A stretch of DNA of 36,627 bases. It comes from Muribaculaceae bacterium (GTDB lineage: Bacteria; Bacteroidota; Bacteroidia; Bacteroidales; Muribaculaceae). The notes under the pieces are model-generated. The model did no database searches. It saw only the letters and a list, made by a program, of their open reading frames with translations, and was not told where the DNA came from. Below are positions 24,405 to 32,113 of this stretch, one piece after another. The stretch spans positions 1-36,627 of the forward strand of contig JAMPDX010000013.1 in the NCBI GenBank assembly GCA_023665425.1, written 5' to 3'. How positions within the stretch are numbered: position 1 is the stretch's first letter; every line of letters begins with the position of its first letter. The position numbers and the translations under genes were made by a program.

Positions 24405-25643
24405 TTATCTTAGGTATTGTTTGCTGACCGTGCCGTTTGAAGATTTAACGATGTATATACCATTAGGCAGGTTATCATGCCATACCTCTCCCGGCTGAAC
24501 TGTCTTTACCGGCAGCCCTGAAATGGTGAAAACTTGATAATTAACATCAGTATCATTGTCAGAATTTATTGTATTGACACCGGCATAATATTCTTCTATT
24601 GGACGGATATTAAGAAATTTACCCCATGTCTTGCTTGCTCTGAATGTATCGATTTGGTCTTCATGAACATACAGGGTGGCTTTCTGATATATATCCTCGT
24701 CTATGACGTAGTTATTGGAAACAATGTCTTTAACAAAGGGGTGGCGCTCTATCTCATCAGTAAGCAAGTCAGGTGAAAACACACCGTCAATGACGATGTA
24801 TTTAATATTAGGACACTTGAAAAATGCGGCATCAAATATACCGGGGAAATTCTCCATGAACACAGTCTCAAGACTCGGGCAATCATTGAAACTTCGCCTA
24901 TCGACCCAACCGACAGATCCGATTTGCACCTTTTTCAAACCTTTAGTACCATAAAAAGTGTTTGGTTGTAATGCCATATATTTTGGTATGCGTATGAATG
25001 TCAAGTCATCACCAAAAAGCTTATATGGTGGTAAATATGGTGCATATTGACCATAATCACTTTTATCACGATCTATTTCAAAACCACATACATAATAGTA
25101 TTTCTCATTATGATAATCGGGTACTGCCGGCATAGATATAGAGTCTGGAATCCATATTTCACCCGAATAATATTGCGGACGTTTTGCCATTTCATCTGTC
25201 TCGGCATCATAACCTACTATATAACCTTGATTGTCGGCGCTCCTATAACTATATCTAAACGGTGCGTTTGAGCGTCTGACAAGTACTCTTTGCTCAAATG
25301 CCGGCATGCTATAACCGTTTATGAAGGTGAAGGGCCACGGATATTCATCCATATAATTATTAGCCCCACATAGTACCGAGGTATTCATTCTATTCACGTT
25401 TGATAAATTTTCTAAACAACGTGAATCATTGTCAATATCAGAATAATCTGGAATTGCCGGCGACGAAAAAAAATCAAGCGCATACCGGATACCGTCTTGA
25501 ATAATCTCCGGATTCAACGGATGATAGTAATAGCATTGCGAAGCATAGGCTTTAGGGAGAAATTGTACAGATATCGTCGTAACTATGATGAGAATACAGC
25601 TCTTTAAGTGGTTTGTGATTTTTATCATTTTATCGTGATTCAT
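24405..25643 (-). CDS. BspA-like leucine-rich-repeat surface protein with C-terminal sorting-like domain (copy B)
   Basis: 412 residues from the ATG at 25643; an in-frame ATG at 25628 is equally possible. A signal peptide ends near FLPKAYASQ. After a less defined N-terminal half come LRR_5/BspA-type repeats (FIRIPKYMALQPNTFYG, LKKVQIGSVGWVDRRSFNDC, LETVFMENFPGIFDAAFFKC, IKYIVIDG). The BspA-type closing motif is ATLYVHEDQIDTFRASKTWG. The last ~60 residues (VFTISGLPVKTVQPGE to SNGTVSKQYLR) resemble a type A secretion/sorting domain. It is paired with the beta-helix gene upstream, from which it is separated by fold-back element copy 3. A related gene without the sorting domain lies at 27610-28470. 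The partner it binds is unknown. Confidence 0.78.
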   Translation of the reverse strand: MNHDKMIKITNHLKSCILIIVTTISVQFLPKAYASQCYYYHPLNPEIIQDGIRYALDFFSSPAIPDYSDIDNDSRCLENLSNVNRMNTSVLCGANNYMDEYPWPFTFINGYSMPAFEQRVLVRRSNAPFRYSYRSADNQGYIVGYDAETDEMAKRPQYYSGEIWIPDSISMPAVPDYHNEKYYYVCGFEIDRDKSDYGQYAPYLPPYKLFGDDLTFIRIPKYMALQPNTFYGTKGLKKVQIGSVGWVDRRSFNDCPSLETVFMENFPGIFDAAFFKCPNIKYIVIDGVFSPDLLTDEIERHPFVKDIVSNNYVIDEDIYQKATLYVHEDQIDTFRASKTWGKFLNIRPIEEYYAGVNTINSDNDTDVNYQVFTISGLPVKTVQPGEVWHDNLPNGIYIVKSSNGTVSKQYLR

Positions 25644-25674
25644 ATTTAGGATTTCTTAGTATTGATTTAAATTT

Positions 25675-25861
25675 AGTGATGATTAAAAAATAAGTTGGTA
25701 TAGTTTTAATAAGATGACCATCTTGGTTGCTTTTAGAGTCTTTTTGGTGCTTTTATCCACTTTGAACAGTCGTATAGCCCGCTATACTCCTTTATCAAAG
25801 TGAAGAAAATCACTCAAAAATACTTCTAAAAACTTTGTCAAGTTATTTTTTAATCATCACT
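25675..25861 (-). mobile_element. Fold-back intergenic element, copy 3 (187 bp)
   Basis: The termini are AGTGATGATTAAAAAATAA, identical to copy 2, in perfect inverted orientation, and the match extends a few bases outward (TTT/AAA). The inner helix is CACTTTGA/TCAAAGTG, with different bases from copy 2 but the same position. The core on the minus strand is AAGGAG-TATAG-CGGG-CTATA-CGACTG (25767-25792). The second loop GAGTGA opposite GCACC is also kept. It lies between the stop of the beta-helix gene (25876, 14 bp away) and the start of the LRR gene (25643, 31 bp away). Confidence 0.82.
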
Positions 25862-25875
25862 AAACAGACACTTAT

Positions 25876-27528
25876 TTACTTACTTATAGGCAAAACTACA
25901 ATATTTTTTACACCCTTGGCAGCGACCCACATCAAATGATATGTTCCGGTTCTTTTAATCTCAAGCTTTGAAGATGTAACTAAGTTAAAATATGTAGTAT
26001 CAACAGGCTGCGAGAATGATACATCTTTAGATAAAAGTGTTAATTTAGCCCCACCCTCGACCATGAGATAAAATACACAAGGGGCATAATCTTTCAGTCC
26101 TGTAATGTCTAAGGATGAGTCACTATTGATTTTAAATTGCATCACTCGCGACAACACTTTTACTCCGGCATGCTTGTTTTTCGCAGGAATTAATTCCGGT
26201 AATATCTGTTGTATGTCAGAAGAATGTGTAATTTTATTTGTCATCTGATATGGTCCGGGAACAAAAGTAGCTACATGAATTGGTATTCGCTTACCGGTGG
26301 CTGCACCACTTTCCGGCACAGCGTATATCAACAGTGTATTCAAACCCGAGGGCACCCAACCGCTTGTACTCAAAATGGAGCTGCCTTGAAGTGTAATCTT
26401 ATTGCATGACTCTGTGAATTTATATTTGTCTGCTCTGAGGTCTCCATTGATAATAAAACTTATATTTGAAGCATTGTCAATGTCAATCCAAGGTGCTGTG
26501 ACAGGATAAGCTTCTGCCATACGAATATAATCAAACTTCAAGTTAGAGGCATTTCGTATACGTATCTCTGTATCTGAAAGGCCTTCAAAACCGATGTTTG
26601 TAAAATGTATTTCATTGATTTTATTTTGGCCATATTCTATATACGAATCAGAAGGAATATCTTCCATATATAATCCGAATTTACCGAGAACTCTTCCTCC
26701 TTGAATAAAAGCACGACTTATCCATGTGTTGGCTTTTGTTTTGCTACCGTTACTGAAAATATCAATATAGATACATTTTAAAGCTTGGATGAATTGGAAT
26801 TTTATATTCAAGTATTGTATACCTGCTGAGACCTCTCCTTTACCGGGTGATATATCAATTCCTTTGGCAAGGTCCATTAAGCGATTGATATTGATGTCTG
26901 TGTAATAAACTTCGCCGGAGAGACGAATTCCCGTACCTATATAACTATCCGTCTTCTTAGCTCTTATCTCGTTGATTTCAAGATGTATATTGTTAGAGCT
27001 GATTTCGACGGCCACCGGATTATCTTTGTCCTCAGCTGCCCATGTTCCGGGGTTAATCACTAAACGTCCGGGAACAAGCAATGTTGATGGAGATGATTTT
27101 GGGAATCGGATAGTTCCGACAAGTGTAACCTCGGTAGAATTAACCCTTACAGGACATCCTTGAGCTGCTTCTAAGGCTCTGTTGATATATTTGTGAGCAG
27201 GTTCGTCTGAAGCAACTGTTTCTTCATCCTTTATATTTGTGATCTGCTCCTTGAACCATTCTGCTTCAATCCGACTGTTATTGAAGCCACGAACTGTCAT
27301 GTTTTTAAAAATGGGATATGCCGGAGCTATGACTTGTCCGCCATTTAGTTGTAAAGTAGATCCGTCAGATCCTATAAACGCACCTCCCAAAAACTCAATA
27401 GCGCACCCCTCTCCCAAAGAGTAAGTTATACCATCCAGGGAGATTAATTTATTCACTATGAAGTATGTATTTTTTACAGCTAATATATTTTTAAGATTAG
27501 CTGCCGAGGATATATATCTTATTTTCAT
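25876..27528 (-). CDS. Tail-spike-like right-handed beta-helix protein (copy B)
   Basis: A 550-residue protein with no signal peptide and no membrane segment. The N-terminal layout IEFLGGAF (45-52), APAYPIF (69-74), IEAEWFK (87-93) and YINRALEAAQGCPV (114-127) is the arrangement seen at the head of phage tail-spike/pectate-lyase-like beta-helices of Bacteroidota. Short strand-turn repeats follow (IHLEINEIRAK, TDININRLMDLAKGIDI, IQYLNIKFQFIQALKCIYIDIF, ISFIINGDL). A C-terminal domain starts near SLDITGLKDYAPC. It is clearly homologous, end to end, to the protein at 28485-30317. No phage gene lies nearby. Binding or cutting a glycan is the likeliest role, but no catalytic residues are recognised and the export route is unknown. 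Confidence 0.75.
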   Translation of the reverse strand: MKIRYISSAANLKNILAVKNTYFIVNKLISLDGITYSLGEGCAIEFLGGAFIGSDGSTLQLNGGQVIAPAYPIFKNMTVRGFNNSRIEAEWFKEQITNIKDEETVASDEPAHKYINRALEAAQGCPVRVNSTEVTLVGTIRFPKSSPSTLLVPGRLVINPGTWAAEDKDNPVAVEISSNNIHLEINEIRAKKTDSYIGTGIRLSGEVYYTDININRLMDLAKGIDISPGKGEVSAGIQYLNIKFQFIQALKCIYIDIFSNGSKTKANTWISRAFIQGGRVLGKFGLYMEDIPSDSYIEYGQNKINEIHFTNIGFEGLSDTEIRIRNASNLKFDYIRMAEAYPVTAPWIDIDNASNISFIINGDLRADKYKFTESCNKITLQGSSILSTSGWVPSGLNTLLIYAVPESGAATGKRIPIHVATFVPGPYQMTNKITHSSDIQQILPELIPAKNKHAGVKVLSRVMQFKINSDSSLDITGLKDYAPCVFYLMVEGGAKLTLLSKDVSFSQPVDTTYFNLVTSSKLEIKRTGTYHLMWVAAKGVKNIVVLPISK

Positions 27529-27609
27529 AGGATACTGTTCAAATTACGTATGCTAAATGGCATGGTATTTTAAGGCGAGTTCTCCAGATATGCGTTTAAT
27601 TAATGGAGT

Positions 27610-28470
27610 CTACCTATTGGACGGCCAATAATCGGGAACATATCCCCAATCGGGTTGAGTAAATTCACTGAGACTCTTGACGTGTAAGAATTTGCTCCAT
27701 ATCGGGTCTTTTTTGCGTTCTTCCATTAACTCATCCGGCAGGTAGAGGGTCGCATTATTGTATATACTATGCTCAAAAGCCGTTTCATTTTCTAATACCG
27801 GTAACTGAGATTGTATGACTATTGTCTTAATGGATGGACAGTTCATTACCGCTTTACCAAATATGTATGGGCCCTTCTCGAAGATTACAGTGTCTAATTT
27901 AGCACAGTTTTGCAATGCGCCCGGCGCAACAATAAAGCAGGTACCTACTTGTATCTTTTGCATTTTCGGGAGGTCTTTTAGACATAAGCGTTGATAACCT
28001 AAGGGCATATAAATAGGAGTTCGCAAGGAGCGAACACTATCCAAAGCATGTTTTGCGCTATCCAATATATAATAAAATTCGTCCCAATTGTAGTAAAGAG
28101 AATCAGGTATATATATATTACCGATATATGACCCATCTTTGGGATCATCACGGTCGGAGAGATGTCTATCATTTTTACTATGTGGTTGTACTATTCTCAT
28201 ACCTCTATAAAATTTAGGAACGATTTTGCCATCCGGAGTAATGAATGTTTCTCTATTATCCGGATTTACTGTAAAACCATATAAAAAAAGATTATTGAGG
28301 GTAGGGATATCGTCATGAGCCGGATCGATATCATTGAAATCGTTTGAAACCACTAAATACCAAATATCATTTTCATGCCATATATTATTAAATGGATATA
28401 TGTAATGACCAACAGCTACTAAGTGTGTAGCAACAGCGAGTAAGGCGATTATAATGTATCTATGTTTCAT
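27610..28470 (-). CDS. BspA-like leucine-rich-repeat protein (copy A)
   Basis: 286 residues from the ATG at 28470. The frame opens 20 codons further upstream (28530), but that start overlaps the preceding gene, whereas MKHRYIIIALLAVATHLVAVG is a proper signal sequence 14 bp after the beta-helix stop. The pattern YIGNIYIPDSLYYNWDEFYY, YMPLGYQRLCLKDLPKM, MQKIQVGTCFIVAPGALQNC, LDTVIFEKGPYIFGKAVMNC, IKTIVIQ repeats the layout of the copy at 24405. It has the same closing motif (ATLYLPDELMEERKKDPIW). It ends 15-20 residues later and lacks the sorting-like domain of copy B. It is probably periplasmic or surface located. Confidence 0.72.
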   Translation of the reverse strand: MKHRYIIIALLAVATHLVAVGHYIYPFNNIWHENDIWYLVVSNDFNDIDPAHDDIPTLNNLFLYGFTVNPDNRETFITPDGKIVPKFYRGMRIVQPHSKNDRHLSDRDDPKDGSYIGNIYIPDSLYYNWDEFYYILDSAKHALDSVRSLRTPIYMPLGYQRLCLKDLPKMQKIQVGTCFIVAPGALQNCAKLDTVIFEKGPYIFGKAVMNCPSIKTIVIQSQLPVLENETAFEHSIYNNATLYLPDELMEERKKDPIWSKFLHVKSLSEFTQPDWGYVPDYWPSNR

Positions 28471-28484
28471 ATTAAAAGTGTTGT

Positions 28485-30317
28485 CTAATTTGATGTCTTT
28501 TTGATTTCCAAAATGAAATTCTTTTGCCATTGAAGCTGATAATATCCTCCTGAAAGAAATGTGTATAACGATGAGCCGGACGGATAACCCTCCGGATTGT
28601 ATATACCATTTATAATTGCTAAATAATCCCTGCTCAGGAATTGCACCTTAGCAGCATCAGACATCTTAACATAGACATTATAAAGACAAGGTGGAAATTT
28701 GTCTAATCCGGTAATGTCAATTACAAGTGTCTTGTTCTGCGCAATATCGATGTTCAGTGTGGAAGGCAATACCGGCAGGTTGATTCTGCCTGTGTCATTG
28801 TCTTCGAAGCCTTCATTAAGATCGGGTAATAAATCGCGCAGACTTAATCGGGTAGTCGTATTGTCATTTTTGTCAATCTTAATATTCTTAACAATATTGA
28901 ATGGGACAATAGAATTTGTTACAAACATTTGTGTACCGGAGATTGGGTTATCCTTGCTGTCATAACCGATAACAAGAGTGTCAATACCAAGTACATCAAA
29001 GTGTGATACGTATGTTCCGGGCTTATCCATAATTGCTCCATATACAAAGCTGTTCCGGCAATTGCTTCCGGTTTTAAAATGGGTAGGCATAACGTACGAG
29101 TCAAACGACATTCGTATATCACTAATGTTATCTAAATCTACCCATGGAGCAAAGTCGTCGGATTCAGTAGCATTATGGCCGGGCAAGTTGTTGAACATTT
29201 GTAAATTGAGAAAACCGCTGCGGATTACTTCTCTTAAACGAATTGGGAGCTCCGTGATATCCTCAAAGCTAATATTTTTGAACAGCAAACCGTTCATTAC
29301 GCTATTGATTTTGTCAATTTCAGCAGTGGGAAAATTCTTCAATATTTTCGTCTTATCGACAGTATAAATACCGTATTTACCTCTCATCAACGTACCGACA
29401 ATCTGACACTCCGTAAACCAATTTGTTATTTCAAGTGAAAGCTTATCACGTTCAGTCTTATCGGTGGGAACAGTGTCGACAGGTTTATTTTCTGATTTAT
29501 CATGATATACCGGTTTTGCGTATGAATATATATCTATATAGAAACAATATTCAGCATCTATTACACCGAAATTTATACGACAATACTGTAAACCGCCGTA
29601 AGGGACTAGTTTATTATTTTTGTTAAGTATCTCGTCTGTAATATCCCCATTCTCATCCCTTTCGAGTGTATCCGGATAAACGCAGATTCCAATGTGCAAT
29701 TTGCGCATAGTGTTGATTTGGATATTGGAGTGCTCATTATACACAATAAATCTGATACCTACACCATGGTATGCCGTTGATTCGTTACCACTGATTTTAT
29801 TAATAATCAGAGTGACGGTTTGCGTATTTACACATATTGCCGGAACATTAATGTCTTCATTGTCGATAACAAATTCCCCGGGGCAAATTAAAGTTTGTCG
29901 TGAGGTATTCTTCTTAAATTGTATACTATTTTTTAGAATATATTTGCGTGCTTCGAGCAGTACGGGACAGCCATTAGCCGCATTTATTGCTCTATTAATA
30001 TAGATATCATCCGAAGTATCATTATCAGATTTGAACCACTCGGCTCTTACTTCCGCATTTGCAATCTCGGTGACAATAAAATCTCCATTAAAGATAGGAT
30101 AGGCACCGGCTAAAATTTGGCAAGAATTTAAAGAGATTGTTGTCTTTGTTGATGTTGTTAGTGAACCTCCTCTGAAATCCAATATACTGTTGGAACCTAT
30201 TTTCAACGCACCTTTAGGACAAGGCACGTCGGCTGCTATGATAAAGTGCTTGCCTCCGGTACGCAAATGAGTCAAGGCGGTAGCCACATTGTTATAATCG
30301 ATAGTATAGATCTCCAT
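28485..30317 (-). CDS. Tail-spike-like right-handed beta-helix protein (copy A)
   Basis: A 610-residue paralogue of the 25876-27528 product, also without signal peptide. Shared landmarks in order are ILDFRGGSL (45-53), GAYPIF (71-76), VRAEWFK (90-96), YINRAINAANGCPV (106-119), PWVDLDNISDIRMSF, LRDLLPDL, LVIDITGLDKFPPC, VQFLSRDYL and GGYYQLQW. It is 60 residues longer, mainly from an insertion near 220-300 (YPDTLERDENGD and KSENKPVDTVPTDKTERDK). It is the first gene of a four-gene run, beta-helix A, LRR A, beta-helix B, LRR B. A promoter-like sequence lies 32 bp upstream. Function is unknown; a receptor-binding or glycan-binding spike is a reasonable guess. Confidence 0.75.
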   Translation of the reverse strand: MEIYTIDYNNVATALTHLRTGGKHFIIAADVPCPKGALKIGSNSILDFRGGSLTTSTKTTISLNSCQILAGAYPIFNGDFIVTEIANAEVRAEWFKSDNDTSDDIYINRAINAANGCPVLLEARKYILKNSIQFKKNTSRQTLICPGEFVIDNEDINVPAICVNTQTVTLIINKISGNESTAYHGVGIRFIVYNEHSNIQINTMRKLHIGICVYPDTLERDENGDITDEILNKNNKLVPYGGLQYCRINFGVIDAEYCFYIDIYSYAKPVYHDKSENKPVDTVPTDKTERDKLSLEITNWFTECQIVGTLMRGKYGIYTVDKTKILKNFPTAEIDKINSVMNGLLFKNISFEDITELPIRLREVIRSGFLNLQMFNNLPGHNATESDDFAPWVDLDNISDIRMSFDSYVMPTHFKTGSNCRNSFVYGAIMDKPGTYVSHFDVLGIDTLVIGYDSKDNPISGTQMFVTNSIVPFNIVKNIKIDKNDNTTTRLSLRDLLPDLNEGFEDNDTGRINLPVLPSTLNIDIAQNKTLVIDITGLDKFPPCLYNVYVKMSDAAKVQFLSRDYLAIINGIYNPEGYPSGSSLYTFLSGGYYQLQWQKNFILEIKKTSN

Positions 30318-30348
30318 GTGAGTATATTACGGGTTAGTAATTACGCTA

Positions 30349-30379
30349 CAAATATAGACTATTAATTTCAGAAATCCAA
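30349..30379 (-). promoter_or_regulatory. Candidate promoter of the beta-helix/LRR module
   Basis: Minus strand TTGG (30376-30379), 19 bp, TATATTTG (30349-30356). The -7 box is a full match; the -33 box matches TTTG in three of four positions. No comparable promoter is seen before the other three genes of the module. Confidence 0.6.
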
Positions 30380-30450
30380 TAGGATTTAAGTTTTTTTGTT
30401 TTTTTAACAAAAATCAGCTGAGTAGCATAAAAAGTAAAATTAAGCCTGAA

Positions 30451-30558
30451 GAGGGTGTGTCATAAATCGATTTTAGAGAAATTCGAATTTACAACATGCT
30501 GATAAACAGTAGTATAATTTCCTAATTCTATCGAATTTTCGATTTATGATACCCCCTC
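30451..30558. mobile_element. 108-bp inverted-repeat element (MITE-like)
   Basis: The ends GAGGGTGTGTCATAAATCGA and TCGATTTATGATACCCCCTC are inverted with 18 of 20 pairs. The interior is A+T-rich, codes for nothing and lacks the AAGGAG/CGACTG core of the other elements. It lies 32 bp after the flippase stop and marks one edge of the accessory module. The ends resemble insertion-sequence termini, but I cannot name a parent. Confidence 0.65.
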
Positions 30559-30590
30559 ACTTAATTCGCTCTTTGGCAGTATTTCCTGTT

Positions 30591-32093
30591 TTAGCGGCGT
30601 CGGCCGGGGAGGGGAAGATGCTCGTATTTGACTATCAGCAGCAAGTAGACGACTAATAGGACAGTTCGTGTCAGGTATGTCGCCCACATATAGTTGGGAA
30701 AGTTGAGTGCATATTTCCCGGTCAGGTACAGAGCGGCTGCCATTGCGGTATACAGGCCGATGCGTTTGTAGTCATACTTAAGCGGGTAGTAGTGTTGGCC
30801 GGCGAGCCAGCTAACAAACATCATGAGCCCGTAGGCTATCAGAGCTGCCCATGCACTCCCCATGTATCCACGCGGTGCACCTATCATGGGCACGAGCAGC
30901 AAGTTAAGCCCCAACATCACAATGAAGCATCCTACCGAAAGATACATACCCCAGGCAGTCCTGTCGGTGAGTTTATACCATAATGAGAGGTTGAAGGCAA
31001 TACCCATGAATAGCTCGGCTATCATCATGATGGGCACCACGTCGAGACCGGGCCAGTAAGAAGGACCTACAAAATGTTTGAGGATAGGTAGATAGAACAT
31101 CACCCCAAGGAAGATGAAGAGGCCCAGGATGATGAAGAACTTCATGGCATCGCAGTATGCTTGCCCCTTGTCGTTGCCCTTGCTGCCGGCTTGAGAGAAG
31201 ATGAAGGGCTCGAAAGCATATCTGAAGGCCTGGGTGAACATCACCATGATAATTGCTATCTTGATGTTTGCACCGTAGATGCCCACCATGGCGCGTGCAA
31301 CACTCAGATCTGCAAATAGGTACGGGATAATCATTTGACCCATGTTCTGGCTCATGATGCCGGCCACACCCAGGATTAGCAGCGGCCATGAGTATGAAAG
31401 CATCTTGCGCAACAAGGCGCCGTCCATTATGTATTTGCGGCCAATTATCTCAGGCAGCAGCGTGAGTGTAACTACCACAGTGGAAAGCACGTTGGCTATA
31501 AAGATCCATCCTATACCATAGGCTTCCCCGCCGAGGGGTTCATAAAACCAATTGATAGTGGCGGGTGCATGCTTTGCTATCCATGGGCAACATAGAAGGA
31601 AGAACACGTTGGCGCCGATATTCACTATCACATTGAGCATCTTGATGGATGCAAATCGGATGGCCCGTTTCTTATATCGCAGGTAGGCGAACGGGATATT
31701 TGTGAATGCGTCAACGGCAACTATTGCGCCCAACATCCATACGTAATCGGCATGCTGTGGTAGCTTTATGGCATTGCTTATGGGATGAATAAACAGGGAG
31801 AGCAGGAATATGAATATCAGCGAAGTAGCCCCCACTGATATAAGGGAGGTAGTGTACACCGTCTCCGGTCTCTCACTCTTGTTGGCATAGCGGAAGAAGC
31901 CGGTCTCCATACCATAAGTAAGGATGACTAATGCCACAGCGGTGAATGAATACAGATAGCTCACTATACCATATTCCTGGTCTGCAAAAATCCAAGTGTA
32001 CAATGGCACCAGGCACCAGTTTAGGAACCTGCCCAAAATACTGCTGAGACCATAAATCGCTGTCTCCTTTGCTAATGCTTTGAGTCCTGCCAT
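30591..32093 (-). CDS. Polysaccharide flippase (Wzx/MVF-type membrane protein)
   Basis: 500 residues with about 14 hydrophobic helices. The start LKALAKETAIYGLSSILGRFLNWCLVPLYTWIF is characteristic of the oligosaccharide flippase family in Bacteroidota. It begins 20 bp after carB on the same strand, so it is probably co-transcribed with carAB. It is not closely similar by eye to the flippase at 7177-8712. No glycosyltransferase lies beside it; it may serve a glycan encoded elsewhere, such as an O-antigen or lipid-linked wall precursor. Confidence 0.85.
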   Translation of the reverse strand: MAGLKALAKETAIYGLSSILGRFLNWCLVPLYTWIFADQEYGIVSYLYSFTAVALVILTYGMETGFFRYANKSERPETVYTTSLISVGATSLIFIFLLSLFIHPISNAIKLPQHADYVWMLGAIVAVDAFTNIPFAYLRYKKRAIRFASIKMLNVIVNIGANVFFLLCCPWIAKHAPATINWFYEPLGGEAYGIGWIFIANVLSTVVVTLTLLPEIIGRKYIMDGALLRKMLSYSWPLLILGVAGIMSQNMGQMIIPYLFADLSVARAMVGIYGANIKIAIIMVMFTQAFRYAFEPFIFSQAGSKGNDKGQAYCDAMKFFIILGLFIFLGVMFYLPILKHFVGPSYWPGLDVVPIMMIAELFMGIAFNLSLWYKLTDRTAWGMYLSVGCFIVMLGLNLLLVPMIGAPRGYMGSAWAALIAYGLMMFVSWLAGQHYYPLKYDYKRIGLYTAMAAALYLTGKYALNFPNYMWATYLTRTVLLVVYLLLIVKYEHLPLPGRRR

Positions 32094-32113
32094 TGGATAC
32101 TCTCTTAATCTGA

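Noticed and set aside
28471..28530. Upstream start for LRR copy A (20 extra residues)
   Set aside because: It overlaps the preceding beta-helix gene and would bury the signal peptide; the ATG at 28470 is better.
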